A DNA stretch of 64,000 nt, taken from NCBI GenBank assembly GCA_028753945.1, contig JAPNXP010000008.1, positions 1,426,001 through 1,490,000 of the forward strand, read 5' to 3'. How positions within the stretch are numbered: the stretch's first letter is position 1; each line of letters opens with the position of its first letter. Under the pieces are notes generated by a model. It was not told the origin of the DNA. It saw nothing but the letters and a program-made list of their open reading frames with translations, and made no database searches. This stretch comes from Hexactinellida sp. DTS-2022 (Eukaryota; Porifera; Hexactinellida). Below are positions 12,728-22,859 of the stretch, in pieces. The position numbers and the translations under genes are program-made.

Positions 12728-12796
12728 CACTTTCTCATCGTACACTACTTCATCCATGGTACATTTGATGGTAGGCCTTATATAGAGTAGGCTATG
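12728..12796. repeat. right terminal inverted repeat of the P-like element
   Basis: Matches 7807-7875 in reverse complement and is followed by the TSD ACTAATCA. Confidence 0.85.
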
Positions 12797-12804
12797 ACTA
12801 ATCA

Positions 12805-13223
12805 TATAATAACCAAATACAAACATAATGGACGTACTGTAAATAGAATGTGAACATAAAAATAGCCTGGATTTTGATTAAATTCCAATTTAGACTGAAT
12901 CCTGGTTCGCAAATGACATGCGATTGTGAATCCTGACATCAGTATGGTAGGACATAATGATGATACCAATAAACAATTCAGAGGGCATCATTCGGAATCT
13001 AAGAATTTGAAAATCAAATGCAAATGCATGTGGCGCCAAATAATTTTCAAATCAAATGCATGATCCCTTAATCAATCCATGGTAAAATGAGCACCATGCC
13101 TTAGTATATTAGAATGCTATGGTGGGATGGTGGAATTGAACCCCGAGAAGTCTACCATCTACTTATCTGAAGGTGGCCAGTAGGAATCTGTTTAAATCTA
13201 CGACTATATCACTCAAGAACTCA
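12805..13223. other. intergenic DNA with a tRNA-like B-box
   Basis: No coding gene. On the minus strand near 13130-13145 a GGTTCAATTCC motif resembles a pol III B box in a tRNA-like context, possibly a SINE or tRNA relic. I could not draw a cloverleaf, so no tRNA is called. Short direct repeats of an AATCAAATGCA motif occur at 13010-13065. Confidence 0.3.
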
Positions 13224-13912
13224 TCTATACTATTAAAACACAAGGCTGGGTGTGTGTATATATATAAATATTTTTTTGTATGTATGTTCCGAGTTGATTG
13301 AAGAAAGTGGACCCAAATGTGATATTTGGCATATAGGGATACCTTTTGACACGCGCCAACAAGTTGAGGTCTACACTCAAAATTTATCACACCTCGACAA
13401 GTTACGACGTCATTGTCACATTTCGAGAAACGTGAATTCACTTATTCGCTCATAATTCGCGCCCTCTACGGGATAAAAATCTGAAAATTTAATAGAAGAT
13501 GCACATTAATGATACGGACACGTTGGTCACACCAGATCACCAATATGCTAACTCATTATCGAATGATGACGTCATCACTGAAATTTCACAAAGTTAAAAT
13601 CGACTAATTATGCTATTTACGGTTTATAATCAATGATAGAAGTACAGGTAAACCTCCCAAAGCGGCACCCATCGGGAGAATGATTTTGTGCCGCTTCTCG
13701 CAGGTTGCCGCTTTGGGAGGTTGCTCGTAAGGTAAAACTCCCAAAGCGCCACCCATCGGGAGAATGATTTTGTGTCGCTTCTCGGAGGTTGCCGCTACTC
13801 GGAGGTGCCGCTTTGGGAGGTTTACCTGTATATAAATCACACACCAACCGCGAAGCGGTTGGTGTGTGGATGTGTTCTGCCGCGAAGCGACATAGCAAGC
13901 GGAGGGCGCTAG
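13224..13912 (+). mobile_element. non-autonomous Helitron (689 bp)
   Basis: The 5' end is TCTATACTATTAAAACAC and the 3' end is GGGCGCTAG, inserted between A (13223) and T (13913) as Helitrons do, with no TSD. About 50 bp before the 3' end a hairpin ACCAACCGC/GCGGTTGGT lies at 13846-13867. No Rep/helicase is encoded. The element carries a TA-target MITE at 13645-13828. Relatives: 44133-44772 (inverted), 47088-47252 (3' part) and pieces at 31440-31985. Confidence 0.88.
13645..13828. mobile_element. TA-target (Tc1/mariner-type) MITE nested in the Helitron
   Basis: TIRs begin CAGGTAAACCTCCCAAAG and end CTTTGGGAGGTTTACCTG, with TA on both sides (13643-13644 and 13829-13830). The centre contains partly duplicated arms: GGGAGAATGATTTTGTG occurs twice, so it looks internally tandemised. 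It is absent from the Helitron copy at 44133-44772. Confidence 0.85.
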
Positions 13913-14014
13913 TTAATGATAAATCATGCGTTGACAGTCTCTTTCGATTAATAGAAAATTACGAGTGGCAAAATCGTATTAATCGCGGGTCACATTGGGT
14001 TCCAAAAATATTCA

Positions 14015-14257
14015 GGGTCATTAATCTCCTGATTAAATACTATTTATTGTGCCCAAATAGGCTTCCGATCTACTTGATAGAGATGGTATATCCATTCAAC
14101 CTAGTTGCACATCTGAAAATATGTAGCTCGGAAGTTTGTCCATCAATTGAATAATTTTGCTAAATAGCAGGAAATTAAGGTCATGGAAATTAACGCTCCA
14201 TGAAATTATCGCGATTTGGAGAAATTCACGTTAATTTCATGGCGCGTTAAATTCCTA
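14015..14257. repeat. repeat family with AATTAACGC-type ends, right part
   Basis: Closely matches 43480-43742, including TATTTATTGTGCCCAAATAG and TTTGCTAAATAGCAGGAAAT. It ends in the GGCGCGTTAAATTCCTA terminus shared by the family (see 43391-43742 and 63931-64000). The left TIR is missing here, so this copy is truncated. Confidence 0.75.
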
Positions 14258-15157
14258 TAATAAGGTATTTTGAATTATTGGATAAATTGTACTAATAATT
14301 AATCAATATATGAATACTACATATGATACTGACTCTTGATTTGTCTAATAAATTGGCGGTTTTGTTGGTATCTACCTCAGGAACTTTAAAAAGAGGGAGG
14401 AGTTAGCACTAGAAAGAGTAAAGACTAAAACATGTAACTTTTAACAAAATAAGAATTAACAAACACCAAGTAAAGTTGAGAAACTCACCTAAATCTCATA
14501 ATTATCTCAAAATGTCATGTATTATTCATCCATGGCTAGTTAATAAAAAAATTTCAAAATCCACAATACAAGTAAGAAATGTTTTGAAGCGAATTTAGTA
14601 GATTCTTCAAAATGGTGGTTCTTAGACATTGCTGAAGAATAAACAGGCCTTTATCAAAACTTTATTTTAGTGATACATTGTTGCGGCATTAATGTGCTAT
14701 GCTCGTAAATATCGTTGAGGATGCAATAGTGCAAATTAAAGAATTCCCCATTGAACACCATTTTTGGTAGGATTCTAAGATCAATGAATGAGACACTAAT
14801 ATAAGAAACACTTTAGACCACTTTAATTAAACACAATTGTTAGGTTATCGAGAATATAATGTAGTATAATTAGATATTCAGATATCTAGGCGCATGGCGG
14901 GCTCCTAGATAAAACCCTGAAGTCATGGCAATATCTGAGCGGGTCAGTTAACTACGTTGTATTCGGTAATATAACAAACACTACAGCCTTATGTAAGATA
15001 ATTAACCAATAAATATGCCATTTCACCAAGAATAAAGTATAGTAAGTTGCAATATTCATCAGGTGTTACGTCGGGATATAGTATTCGTGAAAATATGCCA
15101 CTGCCTTTCACAAACAATATCCCTGTCCTACCAAACGTTCGTACAATTCAAATTCTA
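14258..15157. other. AT-rich intergenic DNA
   Basis: I see no gene and no recognisable element end. Confidence 0.4.
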
Positions 15158-15486
15158 CAGGGTTGATAAAAATCATGATTTTTTTAAAAATCAAAAAATC
15201 CGATTTTTTTCATTTAAATCAGAGTTTTGATTTTAATTGTTTTTTTACAATCTATATCACACTGGCGTAGATTATTTTGCTAATGGATTAATTACATTGA
15301 TAATGACTCATTATCAATGTAATTTGACTCAATATCAATGTATTTCTTTTCTTTTCGCAAAAAACAATAGACATAAAAAATCTGATTTAAATCAAAAAAT
15401 CCGATTTTTTTGATTTAAATCAGACTTTTTTGATTTAAATCATGATTTTTATTAATAAAAATCATGATTTAAATCAAACAACCCTG
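15158..15486. mobile_element. hAT-type MITE rich in ATTTAAATC motifs (329 bp)
   Basis: Ends are CAGGGTTGATAAAAATCATG and CAACCCTG. A perfect 8-bp TSD AAATTCTA lies at 15150-15157 and 15487-15494. The body is made mostly of AAATCA/TGATTT iterations able to form many alternative hairpins. Confidence 0.92.
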
Positions 15487-15494
15487 AAATTCTA

Positions 15495-16769
15495 CATATA
15501 AATTTTCTATATTAAGTTAACATATTAACTTTCAATCAAACTATTCAATTGTGCTAATTTAGTGTTATGATGAGATAGGACATTATTTTACTCAATATAA
15601 ATTATAACTGATAGAGACTAGCTCTGGGTTTATCCAGGAGCGCGCCATACGCCTAGAGGCGTATAAATCTGGGTATGTTCGCGTTTAGGAGCGCGAAAAC
15701 TGCTGAAAATACCCATAGAGTAATACAAAACTAACCTTTTAGGCGTATAAATTCATACTCTAGTGACCTTAGGACAGTTAGGGGTGTTCAATTCTACCCC
15801 TGTATAATACCCTGGATTAGCTTACTATTTTAGCTGAATTATATAAATTAAATAAATCACTACTATAATATTGCATCTAATTGAATCACAATATAATTAA
15901 TACAGTTATAATGAAGTTCGTCGCCTCACTACACCATATTTTGAGAATACAGGAGTTTCTATGTTTGTATAACTTTCCCCCAGAAGGCTAAAACAAAGGC
16001 AAGAGTAAATTCATGACCATACTTGTGCATACGAATGAATATTTTATACTTGGATTACCTTCCAGTCAATTAGTATCAACGAAGAAATCGTTATGTACAA
16101 ATACTCTAGCTAGGGAAGTCGATTCTAAATGCAAGGAATTACAGACCAAGGCTTGACATCGTCAGATACAAAAATTGAAATAACTACCAAAATGAGAGCA
16201 AATTAATATAACTCGCATATTTGCCAACATATATCAGTGAAATACACTAGAACATATCGAAAAGCACTCAAAGATGGGATGAGAGTGTGCTTCTTCTGGT
16301 TGGTATAGGAAGCAACCAATTTTTGGACCATGAAAACGCTCAGGAGTGTTGTATTGTAGGTACAGGGATAATATTTAAAAATAATTTAAACATTTAAATT
16401 ACATTTCATCTTAATTAAATACAATTAAATTAATTACCGAAAAGTAAGGAATTAAAACATTAATCAGCTTTTATTAAATAAACTAACTATAACGTAAATA
16501 CAATACAAAATGGAGAAAATGGCCGATGTTATAAAAACAGCTAATAAACCTAGTATTCTACACTTTTAATTGCTAAATAGAAAGAACAGCCCTAGAATAA
16601 TATAATTCCTGTCACTGGCGGTCTAGCAGGCTGATTAGACGTGCGGCCAACCGGAAGTTCCACAGAACGATTTAAAAACTGTTTTACCAGAAGCACACTA
16701 AAAAAACGGGGGTTCAGCAAGAGTAGGAATTTTGGTAGCAGATACCGAATGGTGTGGTATTATTAAGAT
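15495..16769. other. intergenic DNA with dispersed repeat patches
   Basis: No gene. 16270-16450 contains AGTGTGCTTCTTCTGGTTGG and an A/T-rich tract that recur inverted at 50150-50270 inside the large 49.6-56.3 kb element. The 15620-15830 patch repeats AGGCGTATAAAT and GGAGCGCG motifs and resembles 870-1020. Confidence 0.4.
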
Positions 16770-17074
16770 CATAGGCGTCGATATTTTTGGTATCCTTCAA
16801 AATCTGGGGGGGCCAAAAAAGGTTTATCTCTATACCTCATTATTAATATTATCTCATTATTAATATCACTACACAATTAACAATAAATTAACAATTTGTT
16901 TTTGTAACACCTTGCGAATGAATCTGTAGAATGAATAGTCGCATTCATTGTAAAAAACAATCAATCTATGAAACATCGAGGTTAATAAACTGGGGGGGCC
17001 TGGGATACTCGGCCCCCCAGTTTTAAAAACTAGGGGGGCCTGCCCCCCCTGCCCCCCCATTAATGACGCCTATG
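16770..17074. mobile_element. hAT-type MITE with G-tract interior (305 bp)
   Basis: TIRs are CATAGGCGTC and GACGCCTATG, with a perfect 8-bp TSD ATTAAGAT at 16762-16769 and 17075-17082. The interior has several runs of 6-8 G or C. Similar CATAGGCGTAG ends bound 32675-34022. Confidence 0.9.
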
Positions 17075-17454
17075 ATTAAGATATAGGTTATTGGCAGCTA
17101 GGTTTAGGTCCAACCATAGTCATGTTATATCTAATTGTCGAAAGACGTAAGTAGTATATTGATATCGATGTTTTCAGTCTATCCCTATATTTATGGGCAT
17201 TTCAGCATATAATTCATTAAGGGGAACACTAAGTGAATTTAGGTGGAAACAGTTGAATTATTCGAAAAAGTTTTTTTAATGAAAATATCCAAAGAGGGAA
17301 TTTTCTGAATATAAAAAAATCACCTTTAAATTCAGTTTACACTTTGAAACATCACAAAATCTTCCCATTTTTATAAAAATAAGCTTCGTCACTCTAGTTA
17401 GAGGTCTCCAGGTCAGGTAAATATCTAGATTTAGGTATAGCACCGTTATATATA

Positions 17455-17628
17455 CAGTCAACATCCGGTAACTCGAACCCTCAGGGGAATGAAAAATCCG
17501 TTCGAGATAACGAATGTTCGAGTTAACGGGCATTCGAGTTACCAGATGTTGACTAAGGGGAAATGGAAATTCGTTCGAAATATCGAATGTTCGAGTTAAC
17601 GGGCATTCGAGTAACCGGATGTTGACTG
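17455..17628. mobile_element. pogo/Tigger-like MITE with a duplicated right arm (174 bp)
   Basis: TIRs are CAGTCAACATCCGGTAACTC and its near complement at 17609-17628, with TA on both sides (17453-17454 and 17629-17630). The right arm, TTCGAGTTAACGGGCATTCG and following, occurs twice in tandem, giving an asymmetric element. Confidence 0.88.
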
Positions 17629-17711
17629 TATATATATATTGTATAATGCTATAGTATTAATTTCTACCAAATTTATATTTTGGCATAGCATTTATTTTAC
17701 ATTTGTCTTCC

Positions 17712-17834
17712 AAAAAAAAGGATTAAACGTCATTTTGAGGGTGAAAGTCGAAGTCTGAATTCAAAGATCTGTAATTTTCAAAGTTGGCATATGGAATGGT
17801 GTGAATTTAGAGTTTACTTCAAATTACATATGTA
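17712..17834 (+). repeat. left copy of a ~120-bp direct repeat flanking a hAT gene
   Basis: Nearly identical to 20468-20592, from GGATTAAACGTCATTTTGAG to TTCAAATTACATATG. It is far longer than any hAT TSD. Confidence 0.85.
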
Positions 17835-20467
17835 TTTGTATTTGAGAGTATTTCAATACTTTTTTCTAGTATTTTGTACTGTATTTGTATTTTAACTTTA
17901 TCTAAATGAGAGTATTTGTATTTGTATTTAAATACTTTCAAAAAGTATTTTAAATATTCAAATACTTTATAAATACGTACAATCAAATATTAATTATACA
18001 CCCATAATAAGTTAAAGTTATTTATATACGAGGTAGATTAATATAAGTTGTTTACCCAACAATGGCAAAGTACCACTCAATGATCTCCAGATTTTTCAAT
18101 GTGCCTGAAGGCGTTGAAGGCAATTTTTCTACTAAATGCAAGCTATGCCCATCAGAAATATCTGGCTCTACTAAGGCAACATCAAACTTACTTCTCCATC
18201 TCAAGGTACTATTAGTTTGTCAATTAAGATATCTTGTTGTATATGCAGACAGTGGCGTTAAGTAATATTTTTCGTATTTTAACCTATTAAATAGGGTACA
18301 TTGTCATCATAATAAATACTACATTGTTATGTAAATTATCTTTCTTATTATTTGAAGAGGCACAAGTAAAAGAACAGTCAGAGAACAGCAGTCAACTCTA
18401 ATATCATTGGTCTCTACACCTAATAAGTACAGTACCAAAGATCCACGCCAAACAGAACTGAACGATTCCATTGTCATATATATTGCTGGCGACTTGTTGC
18501 CCCACTCCACTGTAGAGAGTAAACGGTTCCGAAATAAGATCAACAAGGCTTAGCCTAAATAGCAAATCCCCAATCGGAAGCACCTAACCAAAGATCTAAT
18601 GCCTCTCAAGATCACCAAAATCCAAGAACAACTTATTACACAATTCAAGCAAGTTGAAAAAGTATGTGTGACTATTGATTTGTGGACCAGCAGACTTATG
18701 CGAAGTTACTATGGCGTTACATGCCACTTCATTATTGACTAGAATTTGGAATCTGTTATGCTCGCTTGCTCTCGCCCCCGTGGATCTCATATAGCTAATT
18801 CCATCGCTGAACAGTTTCAGAACACAACTTCAGCTTTTGGGATTTCCAATAAGGTATCACACATCGTAACAGACAACGCCGCTAACATGACCAAAGCCTT
18901 TTCATACCTGGCTTCGAGGAAATTGGGTCGTATGATTCGAGTGATGAATCGTCTGATGATGATGAAAGTAAGTGTTATCAACTGTATGTTCGAATCCCTG
19001 CACGAATATATGAATGAGCACGTTTCTTGTTTCGCTCATACATTGCAGCTAGTGATCAAAGATGGTTTTAATCAAGCTGCTACCCTTAACAAAGTAATCG
19101 CCAAAGCCTCTGCCATCGTATCCCATGTTCGCAAATCAATACATGCATCATAATTACTAGAATCACAAAAACGGCTCCAAACTTCTAACACCACAAGATG
19201 GAATTCACAACTTGTCATGGTGCGATCCATCCTGCATATTCCAGAAGAAATATTGTGCTCCCTAAATACACAGCACCAGATTACTGCATACAACCGCACT
19301 ACCCTGAAGGACATGATTGAAATTGTGACGACTTTCGAAAGTGCCACACGTTGTATTCAAGGTGGCAAGGTGATCACTGGGAGTATGGTTGTCCCCTGTG
19401 TGCGAATACTGAAGGCGGAAATGGAAGTATTGTGTTCCAAGTACAGTTCCAAGTTCGTTGCTACACTGAAGGACTCTCTTCACAAAAGACTGTCACACAA
19501 TGAAGAACACGATGGTTTCAAACAGCAGCTACTTTGGATCCAAGGTTCAAGCAACAGTGGTGCTCCTAGGCTGAAATGCATAGGCACAAGTACAGCCTCA
19601 TTGCTAAAGCCTTAAATATCGCTCCTAGACAGGCTGAATTTTCCCCTACTGAAAGCATTCCCAATCCCGAACCTCCGACAAAGAATAATTGTGGGTTCTT
19701 CAGTTTACTGATCCACGTTCCTGTCAATGACATCAATACTCATAGTAGTATTGAATTGGAGATACAAGAATATCTAACTACTCCATGTCTCCCAGAAGAA
19801 TCAGACCCTCTCAGCTTCTGGAAGTCGCACACTTCTAAGTTTCCAACACTAGCTTATTAGCAGAGAAATTTTTCGCGTACAAGTATCTACTGCTCCTGTG
19901 GAGAGGCTATTTAGTATTACAGGGAAAATATTTCGTCCAGAGAGATGTCGTCTAACAGAGAAAACATTTGAACAACTGATGTTCCTGAGATCTAATGACT
20001 CTAATAAGAAATAGTAATATTATAGTTCATAGGATTTTTGATTAGGCTATAATATACTTAGTAGAAGATTATGCAGCTACATGGTATTCATTAGGTGATA
20101 GTATATTAGATTTTCATGGCTTGATTAAATCATCAAAAAGTGAATTGCATATACATCATTGTTATATTAATTAGAGACGGGAACGGGGCGGATAGCGAAT
20201 TTTGTTAAATATAATAACCATGGTCCAGGAGGATCGTGTTAGAATATGTTGAATTAGCATCGGTTTTGCGAATTGTATTGGTATTGTAATTAAATACATT
20301 CCAAAGTATTTGTATTTGCATTTAAATACATTGTCATTTAAGAGTATTTGTATTTGTATTTGTATTTAAGAATTTCACATGTATTTGTATCTGTAATTAA
20401 ATAATTTTCAAAGTATTTGACCCCATGTCTGCCAACATGCTATAATGTGAAAAATTCATTTTGTCTA
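17835..20467 (+). mobile_element. BED-finger hAT transposon
   Basis: A hAT gene lies between subterminal arrays of TATTTGTATTT-type repeats (17835-17960 and, mainly, 20280-20420). The exact TIRs were not resolved because the arrays blur them. The whole unit sits between two ~120-bp direct repeats. Confidence 0.7.
18062..20014 (+). pseudogene. hAT (ZBED-type) transposase, disrupted
   Basis: A cut-and-paste transposase of the hAT superfamily. Exon 1 (18062-18205) encodes a BED zinc finger: CKLC, then after splicing the H-x3-H of LLLHLKRHK. A likely intron runs 18206-18357 (AAG|gtacta, acceptor gaag|AGG) and restores the second finger half. Downstream, VTIDLWTS at about 18668 is the RNase H-like core start with the first catalytic Asp, and HIVTDNAANMTKAF at about 18860 is the second Asp region. 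The C-terminal hAT dimerisation region is read at 19885-20000 (APVERLFSITGKIFRP). Stops or frameshifts occur at about 18375, 18740, 19150, 19612 and 19858, so the gene is dead. Start chosen as the Met giving an uninterrupted BED finger. Confidence 0.88.
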
Positions 20468-20592
20468 CCAAAAAAAGGGATTAAACGTCATTTTGAGGGT
20501 GAAAGTCGAAGTCTGAATTCAATGATCTGTAATTTTCAAAGTTGGCATATGGAATGGTGTCAATTTAGTGTTTACTTCAAATTACATATGCC
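20468..20592 (+). repeat. right copy of the ~120-bp direct repeat
   Basis: See 17712-17834. A 70-codon ORF (20417-20629) overlaps it; only the left copy lacks the continuation, so I do not call it a gene. Confidence 0.85.
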
Positions 20593-21259
20593 AACATACT
20601 ACTGTGATACTTCCGAACCTTATTGCTAACAAATTTCGACAGTTATACTCGAGAAACTTTATATTTTTGTTGAAAAGTAACCTTTGATGACGATTCACCA
20701 ATTCCTAAGCTCTAAAAAGGTCGCTGACAGATTGCGAAGCGACGTGTGAAAGTGACCGATAGTTTACACTTCGTCGAAATTGCAGGAAATATCATTCGAA
20801 GATCAATACTGTTTCTGCATACATTGTTATCCTACAAAGGTTCATCATATCTTGAAATATTACTTATATGCTGTACTTTTCATTTGTTTGCTTAATTTTT
20901 GTGAGCTTAGTTATTTTAGATTCTAGTAGTTTCGTGTCTGTTTGTCTAACTGTACTTTATGTTCCTACCAATCGATCCTAAAAATCTATTTGTAAATTGT
21001 ACACTAGTATTCTGTATATTTTTTGATGATCCGTTGAAATTATGAAAATGTCAGAAGAAAGGGATTGGTGCTGAAATACTTCAATTGTCAGTTGGACTGT
21101 TGACAGATATCTCACATGAAATCAGCTTCGTCGGTTATTTCACCAGCTTCATCTCGGCCTGCGCAATAGAAATGATAATTGCGATCACAGAAATCACATT
21201 GTATCCAATTCAAAATTTCAGCGCGTACACAGATATTTAGATTTTCAATTATTTCATCT
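20593..21259. other. intergenic DNA
   Basis: No gene, RNA or element end recognised. It may include the 3' end of the Mutator-like element whose gene lies to the right. Confidence 0.35.
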
Positions 21260-21862
21260 TCACCTCTTTCCCAAAAAAGTGCATATCATGTTTCTAGAAG
21301 TTACAGGAGATGCAGTAGGAGTAGAAAAATTAGGAAATGAAAAAGTTGGAGTAGATGAAGTAGGAAATGAAGAAGTTGGAGTAGATGAAGTAGGTATATA
21401 ATAAATAGGAGCAGAGGATGAAGTCGCTTGAGTTATAAGTTCTGGAATCATTGTGGAGAGTTGAGATTCTGGTGTAATCTCTGTATGGGGTACTGGTAAG
21501 TAGGAAGCACTGTATTTCCCGCTCTCATAGCTACTCCCAAATAATCGAATGCTGGCAGTCCTCCTTCGTTGATGCTTCATTCGTGAAGCAAATCTTCGTT
21601 TCTGCTTAGCATGTTGATCGAGGCTCCTATTTACGCGCGAGATATCCATTTTAGTCAACACGTTGACAAGTGATGGATAAATTGTGAATTTTAGATCTCT
21701 TAGAATATCCATAACGTCAAGAATTCCTTCGTTATAGCGTATAACAGCAAGCGCACTGGCTAATTTCATGCCTACGACACCTGCTTTACGCACCATGGAA
21801 AACAACAGACTATGCAAACACTCGTTGCGGTTTCTTCTTTGCCCATCGGGTATCTGATTCAC

Positions 21863-22859
21863 CAGTGGTGTTTTGCCAAAAAAAGAAGTGGGGGGCAGTC
21901 CCTTTTCAAATTTAGCATTTTATTAGAAAACATACACTGGCCGGCCAAATGTATTTGAACAACAGGAATTATATTCCAGACAAAATATGCTTCAAATAGT
22001 TTGTTGACGGCTGTTTAAACTACTCTAAAATGACTTTAAATATATTGCCATGATTCTCACCTTCATATCATTGATATTTTAAGTCAATTTTAAACAAAAT
22101 CCATGAAGTGGCATAAGTGGGCCAACCACTTGCCACTTGTGGCACAAGTGGCACAAATGGGAATGTGGCTGTATCTCAGTGAGAAATTATCGTAATAATT
22201 AGAAATTGTGCACCTAGAGTAATCAAACTACGTACGTAGTTCCAAATCTTTAAAAAGAATCTGTATATTCTAAATGCCTCATTATGATCAGAAAGTATAT
22301 ATTTAATCAGCTAATTATATAGTTAATGAGTTTAACACCACCATAAAAATTTAATTTTAAATATTTTGCCATTTCTGTATACTTAACATATCTTTTTATG
22401 TCAACATCCAATTTGAAGCATCTACTAATGTTATTATACTGCTATACGCTTGAATATATTAATTCCTAATATTGATGTTGGAATACTTTTGGCCTGTCAG
22501 TGTAGGTGAAAACGGCCCCCAATAATGAAGTGGGGGGCCATCACATGCCATAGGTTCATGCCAAAGCCAAAATCTAAGAATTTTGTTCATGATCTGTCAA
22601 CACTGCTCAAATTTCACAAATATACTTTTATAGGATGATAGGAAATTTAGAAATTTTCAAAAAATAATGGTAAATCTGTTATAATAGATCCATTGAGAAC
22701 TATAATGATATTAAAAGAGGGTAAGTTAAAATAGCGATAATTTTTTTAAACTTGATGTACATTCTATAGATAACTGATAGGAAGGAGCGCCGTCCCTGGG
22801 ATAAAAGCGCGCGCCCTATCGAAATAAGTGGGGGGCGGAGGCCCCCCCAAACATCACTG
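21863..22859. mobile_element. hAT-type element (997 bp) inserted in the Mutator-like gene
   Basis: Ends are CAGTGGTGTTTTG and CAAACATCACTG. A perfect 8-bp TSD TGATTCAC lies at 21855-21862 and 22860-22867. The interior holds repeated AAGTGGGGGGC motifs and a nested Tc1-like MITE (21935-22502). The coding frame of the Mutator-like gene resumes on either side. Confidence 0.9.
21935..22502. mobile_element. Tc1-like MITE (568 bp), second-order nested
   Basis: TIRs CACTGGCCGGCCAAATGTAT and TACTTTTGGCCTGTCAGTG resemble Tc1 ends (CACTGrCmGGCCAAAAGTAT). TA lies on both sides (21933-21934 and 22503-22504). A diverged relative of its right half lies at 34070-34245 (shared GCATCTACTAATGTTATTAT). Confidence 0.88.

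Larger units (their letters stand above)
7807..12796 (+). mobile_element. P-element-like (THAP) DNA transposon carrying two nested insertions
   Basis: About 70-bp TIRs lie at 7807-7875 and 12728-12796 and share ATAGCCTACTCTATATAAGG and ATGAAGTAGTGTACGAT. They are flanked by an 8-bp direct repeat ACTAATCA (7799-7806 and 12797-12804), the TSD length typical of P elements. The right end has one extra G next to the TSD. The span is 4,990 bp; subtracting the nested elements at 8396-9485 and 10274-11028 with one TSD each leaves about 3.1 kb, close to the usual P-element size. The interior encodes a broken THAP9-like transposase on the plus strand. Confidence 0.88.

Noticed and set aside
13085-13195. 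A tRNA gene on the minus strand (GGTTCAATTCC)
   Set aside because: Only a B-box-like motif is convincing; T-stem pairing and an A box could not be drawn, so at most a SINE or tRNA relic.
13617-13898. Overlapping minus-strand ORFs of 75 and 93 codons with repeated KRHKIILPMG-type text
   Set aside because: They are translations of the palindromic MITE in the Helitron.
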